64,000 bases of DNA from Bacteroidota bacterium (GCA_017303975.1 JAFLBG010000001.1:1-64000), one strand, 5' to 3'. Positions 16,756 through 26,588 are shown, counted from the first letter of the stretch. Program-made: numbers and translations. The notes: generated from the letters alone by a model not told the origin.

Positions 16756-16774
16756 TTTATAAATACTATTAACT

Positions 16775-16807
16775 AACCCCGGGAGTGTTTTTTCTCGGGG
16801 TTTTTTA
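16775..16807 (+). terminator. Intrinsic terminator
   Basis: AACCCCG (16775-16781) pairs with CGGGGTT (16796-16802) and six T residues follow. It lies 20 bases after the stop of the T9SS protein gene and 16 before the next start codon. Confidence 0.75.
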
Positions 16808-16817
16808 TTTTTAACAC

Positions 16818-19496
16818 ATGAGTTCACCAAACTATACAATACCCAAAGAAGGTTCGCTTGGGTTACTAGCTCTGGGCGCAAAAGGATTAAAAGCTTGGCG
16901 AGAAGTAAGAAACGGAAAGACGCCTATTATTGAACCTGACAAAGAAAAAAAATCAGACAAAAAAAAGCGTAAAGTTTTGGTTGTTGGTTGGGATTCTGCT
17001 GACTGGCAAATTATAAATCCGTTGATGGATAAGGGTTTGATGCCAACCTTGGAATCATTAGTGAATAAAGGTGTTATGGGGAATATTGCAACACTAGACC
17101 CTCCGCTATCTCCTATGTTGTGGTCTTCTATTGCAACCGGAATGGCACCTTATAAACATGGTATATTGGGCTTTGTAGAGCCCGATCCAACAACCGGAAA
17201 AATTAGACCAGTAACATCTACATCTAGAAAAGTAAAAGCAATCTGGAATATCCTTTCGCAAAAGGGTTACAAAACACATACCGTTGGTTGGTGGCCTAGC
17301 TACCCTGCTGAGCCTATTAATGGAATTTGCGTTTCTAACAAATATACCGAGTTTAGTGAGAACATAGATACTCCATGGAAATTACCTAACGAAGTTATTT
17401 ATCCAGAAACGTTAAATTCTATTTTTTCTGAGTTTAGAATACACCCGCAAGAGCTTACCGATGCACATATTTTGCCATTCATTCCGGATGCAGCAAAAGT
17501 AGATCAAGAAAAAGAAAAAAGCATTCAGATATTGGCAAAAGAAATAGCTCGCTCTTCTTCTTACCACGCAGCCGCTACATGGATAATGGAAAATGAAGAA
17601 TGGGATTTTTTAGCTGTTTACTTAGATACGTTAGACCACACCTGTCATTCGTTTATTAAATTTCATCCTCCACAACTGCCTGGATTGCCAGATGATTACT
17701 TTAATCTATACAATGATGTGGTATCAAGCATGTATCGTTACCACGATATGATGCTGGAAAGGCTTGTAAAATTAGCGGGAGAAGACGCCACAATAATACT
17801 TTTGTCGGACCACGGATTTTACAACAACCACATGCGCCCAACTTGGCTACCGGAACACTTTGCGGCACCAGCACTAGAACACAGACCATTTGGGGTATTG
17901 TGTATCAGCGGTCCGGGAATAAACAAAGACGAGAGAATTTACGGTTCCTCTATAATTGATATTACACCTACTATACTTCAATTATTTGATTTAGAAGTAG
18001 GAAAAGATATGGAGGGAAAAGTGCTAACACAGGCGTTTACGGAAAAACAAACAATTAAATACATAGACAGTTGGGAAAAGGTAGATGGCGCGAGCGGAAT
18101 GCACCCAACGGATAAGATTGTTGATCCATGGGCTTCAACAGAAGCGCTGAATCAACTAATAGAATTGGGCTATGTATCACCACTAGAAGATGACGACAGA
18201 AAGAACTTAGAAAACATGAATGCAGAAACGCAGTTTTCGTTGGCATGTAGTTATATCCAATTTCAAAAATACGATTCAGCTCTTACTATTCTTAAAGAGT
18301 TGTATCAACAGTTTCCGGAAAAAAACCATTTTGCTTTGCGCTTTGCGGCCTGTCTAGAACACACCGGAAACACTAGCGAAACAAGAGAAATAATAGAACA
18401 TCTTAGAAAAGACTCGAAAAACAAATTACCACAATTAGATTTACTGGAAGGCTCTATATTGCTAAAAGAAAACAAACCGAGAAAAGCACTAGAGTGTTTG
18501 AAAAAAGCAGAGGGAGTTTCATTACATCTACCACACTTTCATATTAAAATTGGTCAAGTATATAGTAAAATAAAGCGTTGGAGCGATGCACAGCGAGCTT
18601 TTGAAATGGCATTGAAAATTGATTCAGATAGTCCGATGGCTAAATTGGGATTGGCAATTGCATACCTAAAAATGGAAATGCTTGAAGATGCTGCTAATGC
18701 TGCATTAGATGCTGTTGGATTGCAACACGAACTTACATCGGCTCACTACTATCTTGGTGAAGCATTATACAAACTAGGAGAATACGAAAGAGCTGTTGAT
18801 GCTTTTAACACGGCACTTTCGCAAAGCCCTGGAATGAAAAAAGCACACGAGTGGTTAATTAAAATTTATTCGGAAAACAAGATAAATCCTGCGTTAGTTG
18901 AGCAACACCAAGCATTTATAAAAGATAAAATAAAAGGCACCGTGTATGTGGTATCCGGACTGCCGCGCTCTGGAACATCGATGTTAATGCAAATGTTGCA
19001 TGCGGGTGGAATGCCAATATTAACCGATAATTTACGACAAAACGATTCCAACAATCCAAAAGGATATTTTGAATACGAAAAAGTAAAATCTTTAAACAAG
19101 GACAAAGATTGGGTAGTAGAAGCCAAAGATAAATGCGTAAAAGTGGTAAGCCCACTAATTCAGTTGCTGCCGGGTAATTTTAATTATAAAATAATTTTTA
19201 TTCGCAGAGATATAAATGAAATACTTACATCGCAACAAATAATGTTAGGAAAAAATCCTAAAGATTTTCCGGTTGTGCTGCAACAGGCGTATCAAAAATA
19301 CGTAGAGCAATCGTTTACGTGGATGAAGGCAAATCCAAATGTTTCTTATATGGAGTTGAATTACACTGATGTCGTAAATAATCCACTAGAACAGTCTGAA
19401 AATATAGTATCTTTCTTGGGTGTGGATTTGGATATAGAAAAAATGAAACGGTCGGTAGATGGCACCTTGTATAGAAACAAAGCTGTGGTTGATTAA
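16818..19496 (+). CDS. AlkP-superfamily phosphodiesterase-TPR-sulfotransferase fusion
   Basis: An 892-residue three-domain protein. Residues about 51-400 are a type I phosphodiesterase/nucleotide pyrophosphatase of the alkaline phosphatase superfamily, with metal site residues in VLVVGWDSADW (Asp59), a PPLSPMLWSSIATGM nucleophile region and the LLSDHGFYNN metal motif. Residues about 460-700 are tetratricopeptide repeats. Residues about 706-892 are a sulfotransferase with the PAPS-binding loop SGLPRSGTSMLMQML and the later FIRRDINEILTSQQ segment. There is no signal peptide. The order suggests an enzyme that removes or transfers phospho- and sulfo-groups on one substrate, but this is inference. 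The next gene is a TauE/SafE-type exporter. Confidence 0.8.
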   Translation: MSSPNYTIPKEGSLGLLALGAKGLKAWREVRNGKTPIIEPDKEKKSDKKKRKVLVVGWDSADWQIINPLMDKGLMPTLESLVNKGVMGNIATLDPPLSPMLWSSIATGMAPYKHGILGFVEPDPTTGKIRPVTSTSRKVKAIWNILSQKGYKTHTVGWWPSYPAEPINGICVSNKYTEFSENIDTPWKLPNEVIYPETLNSIFSEFRIHPQELTDAHILPFIPDAAKVDQEKEKSIQILAKEIARSSSYHAAATWIMENEEWDFLAVYLDTLDHTCHSFIKFHPPQLPGLPDDYFNLYNDVVSSMYRYHDMMLERLVKLAGEDATIILLSDHGFYNNHMRPTWLPEHFAAPALEHRPFGVLCISGPGINKDERIYGSSIIDITPTILQLFDLEVGKDMEGKVLTQAFTEKQTIKYIDSWEKVDGASGMHPTDKIVDPWASTEALNQLIELGYVSPLEDDDRKNLENMNAETQFSLACSYIQFQKYDSALTILKELYQQFPEKNHFALRFAACLEHTGNTSETREIIEHLRKDSKNKLPQLDLLEGSILLKENKPRKALECLKKAEGVSLHLPHFHIKIGQVYSKIKRWSDAQRAFEMALKIDSDSPMAKLGLAIAYLKMEMLEDAANAALDAVGLQHELTSAHYYLGEALYKLGEYERAVDAFNTALSQSPGMKKAHEWLIKIYSENKINPALVEQHQAFIKDKIKGTVYVVSGLPRSGTSMLMQMLHAGGMPILTDNLRQNDSNNPKGYFEYEKVKSLNKDKDWVVEAKDKCVKVVSPLIQLLPGNFNYKIIFIRRDINEILTSQQIMLGKNPKDFPVVLQQAYQKYVEQSFTWMKANPNVSYMELNYTDVVNNPLEQSENIVSFLGVDLDIEKMKRSVDGTLYRNKAVVD

Positions 19497-19530
19497 AAAG
19501 ATTTATACGCAAGAGAAACAATAGCTTTTT

Positions 19531-20259
19531 ATGGATATTTTATTTGTTGTTTTACTCTTGTTGGCTGAGATAGTTGGAACTGTTGGTGGTTTCGGTTCGT
19601 CTATGCTACTGGTGCCCTTAGCTTCCTATTTCTACCCATTTCAAGAGGTATTATTGCTTACGGCAACTATACATATAATAAGCAATACCAGTAAATTAAT
19701 TTTGTTTCATAAACACTTTAGTTGGAAAACTATTTTGTTGATTGGCATTCCGAGTGTGTTGTTTGTTTTGCCTGCGGCCTATTTCTCCAAACACCTTACA
19801 AACATAAGTGCCAACCTGTATTTGGGAATATTTTTGATTGTGTTCTCGGTGGTGCTTTTGGTAAAGAAAAACATTGTGCTAAAAACAAGTTCGACTAATT
19901 GTATTATAGCAGGCTCTGTTTCCGGATTTTTTGCGGGACTGCTTGGCACGGGCGGTGCTATACGAGGAATTATGTTGGCTGCGTTTAATCTCGAGAAATC
20001 TATTTTTGTTACAACCTCTGCTGCTATTGATTTTTCAATAGATCTGTCGCGCTTTTTTGTGTATAAAAGTCAAACGTCATTCTCTAATTTTTCTCTTACC
20101 TCTTTATTGGTACTGATTTGTGTGGCCTTTGTTGGAAGCTATTTGGGAAAACTAATACTAAAAAAAATAAATGCAGAACAGTTTAAAAAAATTGTCTTGG
20201 TGCTTATACTTTGTGTTGGTATTGTGAATATCTATTCTTTTGTGATTCAGAAAATCTAA
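19531..20259 (+). CDS. TauE/SafE-family sulfite/organosulfonate exporter
   Basis: A 242-residue membrane protein with about eight hydrophobic segments. It has the family's internal duplication pattern with GTVGGFGSSMLLVPL in the first half and GFFAGLLGTGGAIRGIML in the second. The family exports sulfite or small sulfonates, but many members are uncharacterised. It lies 34 bases downstream of the sulfotransferase fusion on the same strand, so a shared sulfur-related role is possible. Confidence 0.8.
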   Translation: MDILFVVLLLLAEIVGTVGGFGSSMLLVPLASYFYPFQEVLLLTATIHIISNTSKLILFHKHFSWKTILLIGIPSVLFVLPAAYFSKHLTNISANLYLGIFLIVFSVVLLVKKNIVLKTSSTNCIIAGSVSGFFAGLLGTGGAIRGIMLAAFNLEKSIFVTTSAAIDFSIDLSRFFVYKSQTSFSNFSLTSLLVLICVAFVGSYLGKLILKKINAEQFKKIVLVLILCVGIVNIYSFVIQKI

Positions 20260-20288
20260 AATATACATAACAATTTTTACCTTTAGCT

Positions 20289-21446
20289 GTGGCAACAAAC
20301 AAACCCAAAATAGGTGTAATTGGTGGAGGTCAATTAGGATTGATGCTTGCTCAAGCTGCCGAAAAACTGAGCGAAAAATTAAACTTCTTAGATGACTCGA
20401 ATGATGCTCCCTGTAAGGGAATTTCGGCTTCCTTTATTCAAGGAAGTTTATATGATACATCTGCGCTAGAAAAGCTAGCAACCATATCAAATATAATAAC
20501 CTACGAAACAGAACACACCAATGCAAGCGCCATAGAGGAGTTCGAGAAGCAAGGGAAAAAGATTATTCCAACACCAAGTGTATTGCGGATAATGCAAAAT
20601 AAGGTAAAACAAAAAGAGTTTCTGTTTAGAAATGATTTGCCTACCGCACCATTTGTTGTTGCAGAAAACTGGAACGAATTAAAAAACAAATTAAACAAAA
20701 TAAATTCTACGAAAGTTGTTGTTAAGTCGGATACTGGAGGATACGATGGTAAAGGTGTTTGGATTGGAACAAAGGAAGAAATAGAAAAAGTAAATTCGAA
20801 TCCTGTAGGAGGAAGTCAATTATTAATTGAAGAGTGTATCCCTTTTGAGAAAGAACTTGCAGTGATGCTTGCAAAAGATCAATATGGAAATTATACTATC
20901 TACCCTGTTGTTGAAATGTATTTTGATGAAAAAGCTAATTTGTTAGATTATCTTTTTTGTCCTGCACATATTAGCAATTCCGTTCAAGAAAAAATAAACA
21001 GTATTATTGACAAACTTGCGAAATCAATAGAAAGTCCAGGATTATTCGCCATTGAACTTTTCCTAACACACACCGAAGATGTTTTTATAAATGAAATTGC
21101 TTCGCGACCACACAACTCACAACACCACACTATTGAAGCCTGCAACATATCTCAATACGAACAATTAATCCGAATTTTATTGGGTGAAAAGATAAAGCCG
21201 GTAGAATTGAACTATACAAGTGCTATTCTAAACATTGTTGGCCCATTAAACTTTACCGGAGAATATATTACAAGTGGAGAAAAAGAAATTAGTACAAAGG
21301 AAAATATTTTTGTACATATGTATAATAAGTCCATTAGTAAGCCTAATCGAAAGTTGGGACACATTACAGTATTGGGAAATACGATGGATGAAGTAAAAGA
21401 AAAGATAGCCTTTGTGAAAAATAATTTTAAAATTGTAAAAAAGTAA
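20289..21446 (+). CDS. purK: 5-(carboxyamino)imidazole ribonucleotide synthase
   Basis: A 385-residue ATP-grasp enzyme that carboxylates AIR with bicarbonate and ATP in purine synthesis. It has the N-terminal IGVIGGGQLGLMLAQAA, the ATP-grasp core VVKSDTGGYDGKGVWIG and EECIPFEKELAVM, and the metal-binding NEIASRPHNSQHHTIEAC. The start is GTG at 20289, just after a TACCTTTA promoter-like box. It precedes purE. Confidence 0.95.
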   Translation: MATNKPKIGVIGGGQLGLMLAQAAEKLSEKLNFLDDSNDAPCKGISASFIQGSLYDTSALEKLATISNIITYETEHTNASAIEEFEKQGKKIIPTPSVLRIMQNKVKQKEFLFRNDLPTAPFVVAENWNELKNKLNKINSTKVVVKSDTGGYDGKGVWIGTKEEIEKVNSNPVGGSQLLIEECIPFEKELAVMLAKDQYGNYTIYPVVEMYFDEKANLLDYLFCPAHISNSVQEKINSIIDKLAKSIESPGLFAIELFLTHTEDVFINEIASRPHNSQHHTIEACNISQYEQLIRILLGEKIKPVELNYTSAILNIVGPLNFTGEYITSGEKEISTKENIFVHMYNKSISKPNRKLGHITVLGNTMDEVKEKIAFVKNNFKIVKK

Positions 21447-21460
21447 TTGTACTAAGTGAT

Positions 21461-21485
21461 ATGCTTCGACACCGCTCAGCATAAC
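21461..21485. repeat. Intergenic interspersed repeat remnant
   Basis: ATGCTTCGACACCGCTCAGC followed by ATAAC resembles the common Bacteroidota intergenic repeat ATGCTTCGACAAGCTCAGC-ATGAC with a few changes. It lies in the purK-purE gap. Identification rests on memory of that repeat family. Confidence 0.45.
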
Positions 21486-21524
21486 CTAGTTGTAATTATA
21501 GAATATAACAAACAAGCACTATTT

Positions 21525-22019
21525 ATGAAAAACGCACAAGTAGCAATAATAATGGGGTCTGATTCTGATTTGCCGGTAATGCAAGAGGCCGCAAGCATTC
21601 TAACTGAATTTGGAGTTGCTTTTGAAATGACTATTGTATCTGCACACCGCACGCCTAAACGCATGTATGAGTTTGCCGAAAACGCTGAAAAAAGCGGAAT
21701 AAAAATAATAATAGCGGGAGCCGGTGGTGCTGCTCATTTACCGGGGATGGTTGCATCTATTACGAAGCTACCTGTTATTGGTGTTCCCGTTCAGTCAAAA
21801 TATTTATCAGGAATCGATTCACTTTACTCTATCGCTCAAATGCCTCCGGGAGTGCCTGTTGCAACCATGGCTATAAACGGTGCGAAAAATGCGGGGTTAA
21901 CAGCCATTCGTATTTTGGCATTAAACGACAAAACAATTTCAAAAAAACTAGAAGCCTTTATTAATAAGCAAACCAAGACTGTTTTGGAAAAGGCCGAAAA
22001 AATGAAAAAAGGGAAATAA
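21525..22019 (+). CDS. purE: N5-carboxyaminoimidazole ribonucleotide mutase
   Basis: A 164-residue class I PurE, which moves the carboxylate of N5-CAIR to give CAIR directly after PurK. Motifs are [28 protein letters not shown] and the [14 protein letters not shown] loop. The frame is open upstream to 21456, but the family start and length support ATG at 21525, and the earlier part crosses the repeat remnant. Confidence 0.96.
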   Translation: MKNAQVAIIMGSDSDLPVMQEAASILTEFGVAFEMTIVSAHRTPKRMYEFAENAEKSGIKIIIAGAGGAAHLPGMVASITKLPVIGVPVQSKYLSGIDSLYSIAQMPPGVPVATMAINGAKNAGLTAIRILALNDKTISKKLEAFINKQTKTVLEKAEKMKKGK

Positions 22020-22023
22020 AGGT

Positions 22024-22047
22024 GTTACTAAAATACTATTTTGTAAC
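22024..22047. terminator. Possible bidirectional terminator
   Basis: GTTAC (22024-22028) pairs with GTAAC (22043-22047), extended by AAAAT/ATTTT inside. It lies between the convergent ends of purE and the lipoprotein gene and overlaps the latter's stop. The stem is A/T-rich, so this is tentative. Confidence 0.35.
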
Positions 22048-22662
22048 CGAGCCTTTTCTTAAAATGAATTTTTCATCTTGAAAAATTATTTCATGCTCTG
22101 ACAGTTCAATTTTTTTCAAAGAATCTTCTTCTGCTACCGGATCTAAATAGGTTGATGATTCAAGTATTTTTATTTTCACTTCAGCGTTTTTACTAAATTC
22201 AATTTTACTTTCTAAAAAATACTCGGCTCCTCCATCTCCAAAGTATGCACCAACCCAATACGAAGAATCTGAAACCAACATTTTTTCTGTATCATATAGC
22301 TTAAGAACAATATTCATCCAATTGTATTCATGTGGCAAGCCTATGAGATAACCGGTATATTTATTTGAAATTTGAAATTTTCCAATAGCTAGAGGTTGCA
22401 ACGATTTATTGCTATAGTACTCTACATTGGGAAAGTTTGGAAGGACTTGCAAATTGAACCTCTTTATTGCAAAAGAATCTAATTCCTTATACTTGCCAAA
22501 ATCCTCTTTCTGAATGTGTGTTACGCGAATTGGAGTAGTATCATGTGTTATAAAAAAAGAATCGAAATCAGCTACTTGACTTGTTAGTTGAGGTTTACAC
22601 GAATAGATAATTGACATGAAAACGAAAGCCAAAAAATAAAATAAGCTATTTTTCCAATTCAT
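22036..22662 (-). CDS. Hypothetical lipoprotein
   Basis: A 208-residue protein with signal peptide and lipobox (FVFMSIIYSCKP). The mature part has no family I recognise. It contains beta-type segments (GKFQISNKYTGYLIGLPHEYNW, KIEFSKNAEVKIKI) and charged ends. It starts 13 bases after the mnmG stop and is probably its operon partner. Function unknown. Confidence 0.55.
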   Translation of the reverse strand: MNWKNSLFYFLAFVFMSIIYSCKPQLTSQVADFDSFFITHDTTPIRVTHIQKEDFGKYKELDSFAIKRFNLQVLPNFPNVEYYSNKSLQPLAIGKFQISNKYTGYLIGLPHEYNWMNIVLKLYDTEKMLVSDSSYWVGAYFGDGGAEYFLESKIEFSKNAEVKIKILESSTYLDPVAEEDSLKKIELSEHEIIFQDEKFILRKGSVTK

Positions 22663-22675
22663 GCGAAAGTTTAAT

Positions 22676-24541
22676 TTATCTACCCATATATATCAACAAA
22701 ACAGATATATCCGAAGGACTTACACCACTTATGCGTGATGCTTGACCAATAGTGCCAGGTTTAATTTTAGAAAGTTTTTGTTTTGCTTCTGTTGACAAAG
22801 AACTGAGTTGTGTGTAATCAAAATCTTCATGTAGTCGGATATTCTCCAAGCGCTTCATTTTATCGGCAGTTTCGTTTTCTTTAGAAATATAGCCTTCGTA
22901 TTTCATTAGTATTTCTGCTTGCTCTAGCGTTTCTAGAGAATATTGAGAAATGTAATTTTTAACACGTTCGTTGTATAATGCAAAATCAAGTAGTGTTACA
23001 AATGGTCGAGCCAACACACCAAACATTTTTACTTTTTGAGTTAGCAGAACAGAACCAACAGCCTCTAGTGCCGGATTTATCTCAGAAGGGTCGACACTTT
23101 CTGTTTTAAAATATTTTACAATTTCTTGTGCTTGCTTTTGCTTTGCCAACACTTTATCTAAGCGTTCCTTTTTTACTAATCCCAATTCAAACGCTCTGGG
23201 AGTGAGGCGTGCATCGGCATTATCTTGCCTTAACAAAATACGATACTCGGCACGAGATGTAAACATGCGATAGGGTTCATCGGTACCTTTGGTAACCAAA
23301 TCATCGATTAAAACTCCTATATAGGCCTCAGAACGTTGCAATATAAAAGGATCGCGACCGTGTACTTTTAAATGCGCATTAATACCAGCCATTAAGCCTT
23401 GGCAAGCAGCCTCTTCATATCCTGTGGTTCCATTTATTTGTCCTGCAAAATAGAGGTTTTCTATTTGTTTAGTTTCAAGTGTAAGCTTTAATTGTTGCGG
23501 TGGAAAATAATCGTATTCAATTGCATATCCGGGACGAAAAACTTTTACGTTTTCAAAACCGGGTATAGTTGTAAGTGCTTTGTATTGGACATCTTCGGGC
23601 AACGAAGTAGAAAATCCATTTACATATATTTCGATGGTATTCCAGCCCTCCGGCTCTACAAATATTTGATGCCTGTCACGTTCAGCAAAACGAGTTATTT
23701 TATCTTCGATACTAGGACAATAGCGTGGCCCCAACCCCTTGATACGTCCCTGAAACATGGGTGACTTTTCAAATCCAGTCTTTAATAATTCGTGTGTTGC
23801 GCTATTGGTGTAGGTTATATGGCAGCTTCGTTGTTCTTTTAATGGTTGTGTTTCATCGGAATAGGAAAACTTACATGGCTCTTCATCTCCCTTTTGTTCC
23901 TCCATTTTAGAGTAATCTAACGAACGACCATCAATACGAGGCGGTGTGCCTGTTTTCATTCGTCCTCCCTCAAAGCCAAGCTGAACCAACTGTTCTGTAA
24001 TTCCTGTAGAGGCCTTCTCTCCTGTTCTTCCACCACCAAATTGTTTTTCGCCAATATGTATTATACCATTTAAAAATGTTCCATTTGTAAGAACAACAGA
24101 CTTTGCGCGTATTTCAATACCCATGCCCGTTACAATACCACAACATCTCCCCTCCTCTACTATCAAGCCTTTCACCATATCCTGAAAGAAATCTACATTG
24201 GGAGTTCTCTCCAGCATGAGCCTCCACTCTTCAGCAAAGCGCATTCTATCGTTCTGTGTACGAGGGCTCCACATAGCGGGACCTTTGGAGCGATTGAGCA
24301 TACGAAACTGTATCGCACTTCTATCGCTTACAATACCCGAATAGCCGCCCAACGCGTCAATCTCTCTAACAATCTGACCTTTGGCAATACCTCCCATGGC
24401 AGGATTGCAGCTCATTTGTGCAATAGTCTGCATGTTCATAGTTACCAAAAGAGTCTTAGACCCCATATTAGCAGCAGCAGCAGCAGCCTCACATCCGGCA
24501 TGACCGGCACCAACCACAATTACATCGTATTCTTTAAACAT
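22676..24541 (-). CDS. mnmG: tRNA uridine-5-carboxymethylaminomethyl synthesis enzyme MnmG
   Basis: A 621-residue FAD enzyme (GidA) that with MnmE modifies wobble uridine 34 of several tRNAs. The dinucleotide-binding motif is GAGHAG (11-16), followed by the family signatures CNPAMGGIAKGQIVREIDALGG, GGREGG-type FEGGRMKTGTPPRID and AGQINGTTGYEEAACQGL. The C-terminal MnmE-binding helical domain ends QASRISGVSPSDISVLLIYM. A near-consensus promoter lies directly before the ATG, leaving almost no leader. Confidence 0.98.
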   Translation of the reverse strand: MFKEYDVIVVGAGHAGCEAAAAAANMGSKTLLVTMNMQTIAQMSCNPAMGGIAKGQIVREIDALGGYSGIVSDRSAIQFRMLNRSKGPAMWSPRTQNDRMRFAEEWRLMLERTPNVDFFQDMVKGLIVEEGRCCGIVTGMGIEIRAKSVVLTNGTFLNGIIHIGEKQFGGGRTGEKASTGITEQLVQLGFEGGRMKTGTPPRIDGRSLDYSKMEEQKGDEEPCKFSYSDETQPLKEQRSCHITYTNSATHELLKTGFEKSPMFQGRIKGLGPRYCPSIEDKITRFAERDRHQIFVEPEGWNTIEIYVNGFSTSLPEDVQYKALTTIPGFENVKVFRPGYAIEYDYFPPQQLKLTLETKQIENLYFAGQINGTTGYEEAACQGLMAGINAHLKVHGRDPFILQRSEAYIGVLIDDLVTKGTDEPYRMFTSRAEYRILLRQDNADARLTPRAFELGLVKKERLDKVLAKQKQAQEIVKYFKTESVDPSEINPALEAVGSVLLTQKVKMFGVLARPFVTLLDFALYNERVKNYISQYSLETLEQAEILMKYEGYISKENETADKMKRLENIRLHEDFDYTQLSSLSTEAKQKLSKIKPGTIGQASRISGVSPSDISVLLIYMGR

Positions 24542-24548
24542 AACGTTG

Positions 24549-24579
24549 CAAAGATACGGCAGAAATAGGGTTTTGCAAA
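24549..24579 (-). promoter_or_regulatory. Consensus promoter of mnmG
   Basis: On the minus strand TTTG (24579-24576), a 19-base spacer and TATCTTTG (24556-24549) match the Bacteroidota consensus exactly. The ATG follows 7 bases after the box, so the mRNA would have almost no 5' leader. Confidence 0.75.
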
Positions 24580-24698
24580 AGATGTTTTATATAAACCCCA
24601 AAGCAAGAATAGCCAAAATTGATTCGTTTTCTAATTTGTACTATATTAACATAGATTATTTACCTATTTAACCACAACACAGAAACCTCCACAACTTA

Positions 24699-25865
24699 AT
24701 GAAAAATTTATTTTTTGTCTTATTATCACTACTAACTATTAGTGCAAACGCACAACCCGTTAATGATAATTGTTCCGGAGCAATAACAGTAACAGTGGCT
24801 GCCAATCAAGCCAGTAGCGCACCTATTGCTGTTAGCACTTTTTCTGCGACAAACTCAGGGGTAAGTCCTGATTGTAGTCAATTTATGAGTTCATCGATAA
24901 AAGATGTTTGGTATCAGTTTACTGCGCCCTCTGCGCACATTGCGATGACTTTTAGCAACAAAAGTTTAAACAACAAAATTGGTTTTGCCTTATATACCAA
25001 CACGTGCTCATCTCTACTAGACGCATATTGTGGAAACGATAGTGCTAAATTCAATGGACTAACTGTGGGACAAACTTATTTTCTGCAATTGTACTACAAT
25101 GGTGCAAACTTGGTGGGAACATTTGACTTTTCTATTTTTTCTTTTGTAAACAACGCTACAGCACAAAATGACGAGTGCATCAACGCCACACCAATTACCA
25201 TTTATAGCAACACAGCAACATGTATTCCTACAACAATAAACATGAGTGGCTCTAGCCTCTCCGGATTTTATGGCAGTTGCACCAGTATGGTAGGTGTTAA
25301 TCCGGGAGATGTTTGGATTAAATTTACAGCCACAAGCAATACTGCAAACTTTGTGTTTAGCAATGGTACCGGGCAAGCGGCTTCGGCCATACGATATCAG
25401 ATTTATACACAACCTTGCTCTTTGTTTACTACAAACGTTGCGCAACAATCGGTTTGTGCGTATTTATCATCGTCTATGTATGGGCAACTAGATGTGGCAG
25501 CAGCCTCTATTTCTTTAACAGTAGGGCAAACCTATTATGCCAAAATATATCCCGCTACCAACATAACAGGAGGAACTATTGATTTTTGCATTGTTTCAAA
25601 CGGTTCACAAAATGGTATAATAAAAGAGCGAGCCTTTTCAAGACTCCCAATGATGCCAAATCCTACTAATGGTGATTTTGAATTTGCATTACCTTATGGA
25701 AAAAACATTAAATCTGCTTGGCTGCAATCGTCCTTGGGAACACGCATAAGCTTGCCATCAACTACTGTGCAGCAGCTACAAGGCTTTTTATCACAAGGGT
25801 TGTATCATCTTTTTGTAGAGGATGAACAAGGAAATATTTATACAGAAAAGGTGTGTGTGTATTAG
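24699..25865 (+). CDS. T9SS-secreted protein with two PPC-like domains
   Basis: A 388-residue protein with a signal peptide (MKNLFFVLLSLLTISANAQ). Two similar beta-sandwich units follow, each starting with a VNDNCSGA/QNDECINA-type segment and containing DVWYQFTAPS or DVWIKFTATS and GQTYFLQLYY or GQTYYAKIYP. These are hallmarks of the pre-peptidase C-terminal/bacterial adhesion fold common in Bacteroidota. The end (MPNPTNGDFEFALPYG to the final EKVCVY) is a T9SS type A sorting domain. No catalytic domain is present, so an adhesive or structural surface role is likely. Confidence 0.75.
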   Translation: MKNLFFVLLSLLTISANAQPVNDNCSGAITVTVAANQASSAPIAVSTFSATNSGVSPDCSQFMSSSIKDVWYQFTAPSAHIAMTFSNKSLNNKIGFALYTNTCSSLLDAYCGNDSAKFNGLTVGQTYFLQLYYNGANLVGTFDFSIFSFVNNATAQNDECINATPITIYSNTATCIPTTINMSGSSLSGFYGSCTSMVGVNPGDVWIKFTATSNTANFVFSNGTGQAASAIRYQIYTQPCSLFTTNVAQQSVCAYLSSSMYGQLDVAAASISLTVGQTYYAKIYPATNITGGTIDFCIVSNGSQNGIIKERAFSRLPMMPNPTNGDFEFALPYGKNIKSAWLQSSLGTRISLPSTTVQQLQGFLSQGLYHLFVEDEQGNIYTEKVCVY

Positions 25866-25952
25866 GTAGATTATAAAATACACATATAAGTGAGAAAATA
25901 AATTTAGAGCGTCTATTTTGTAGTGACAACAAACGTCCTAAAAAACATGGAA

Positions 25953-25977
25953 AAATTTGGAATCGGATTCCAAATTT
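25953..25977. terminator. Palindrome between convergent genes
   Basis: AAATTTGGAATC (25953-25964) and its exact complement (25966-25977) flank one G. It lies between the convergent genes ending at 25865 and 26007. No clear T run follows on either side, so it is a possible terminator or a protein-binding palindrome. Confidence 0.4.
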
Positions 25978-26006
25978 GTAAGAATGCCTTTACCCTTAAT
26001 TATCTA

Positions 26007-26585
26007 TTATCTAGGTATTGTTCCGTTTAAATTAATATTCACTCCGTTTTTAGGCTGTGGAGCAGCGGGCGCAGTATTGTTTATAATAATTACATCGTTT
26101 CTGTTATTTATTTCGTTTTGGCGCTTGGTATGCGGCATTCCATTTTGTCTTATAAAACGCTCAACAGCATTGTTATCCAAATCTCCATCTGCTATCAGCT
26201 TGTCTTCATATACAAACTCTATATTTTTAATGCTTTTCATAAAATAATAGGAAACTTCTGTGATCGAATTTGTGTTTAAAAATGTAATCTCTCTATATAG
26301 CACATTTCCATTGGTGTTTGCCGATTTTCCTTCATTTGGGTCGCTGTATTCACGGGTTTTAACAAAAATTAAATCTTTACCCTCTAAATTTTGAATGTAA
26401 TAATCCTCGCAACCATAAAGCGTCTTGCTTTTTAATTTTGATACTTTAAACAAGCTTCCGGTTTCGTTAGAAACAATGCCCGTTTCTTTATCATACTTTA
26501 ATTTACCACCAGCAAATACATTGGCAATAAATAGCAGAGAGATTAATGTTAAAAATATTTTTTTTATCGCTATTGTTTTTTTCAG
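26007..26585 (-). CDS. Hypothetical exported protein without a normal start codon
   Basis: A frame of about 193 residues that encodes a signal peptide (KKIFLTLISLLFIANVFAGG) and a soluble domain (YDKETGIVSNETGSLFKVSKL, later YEDKLIADGDLDNNAVERFI) with a Pro-rich tail. I recognise no family. No ATG, GTG or TTG occurs between the promoter (-7 box at 26589-26596) and the signal peptide. The codons available are CTG at 26585 or ATA a few codons later. TTG codons exist only further upstream (26615), within or before the promoter. CTG at 26585 is given as the best guess. A sequencing error or a real non-canonical start are both possible. Confidence 0.5.
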   Translation of the reverse strand: MKKTIAIKKIFLTLISLLFIANVFAGGKLKYDKETGIVSNETGSLFKVSKLKSKTLYGCEDYYIQNLEGKDLIFVKTREYSDPNEGKSANTNGNVLYREITFLNTNSITEVSYYFMKSIKNIEFVYEDKLIADGDLDNNAVERFIRQNGMPHTKRQNEINNRNDVIIINNTAPAAPQPKNGVNINLNGTIPR

Positions 26586-26588
26586 GCG

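Noticed and set aside
25059-25448. 129-codon minus-strand frame over the PPC-domain protein
   Set aside because: Cys-rich appearance is caused by the antisense of Thr/Ala-rich repeats. The sense gene has a signal peptide and a T9SS domain.
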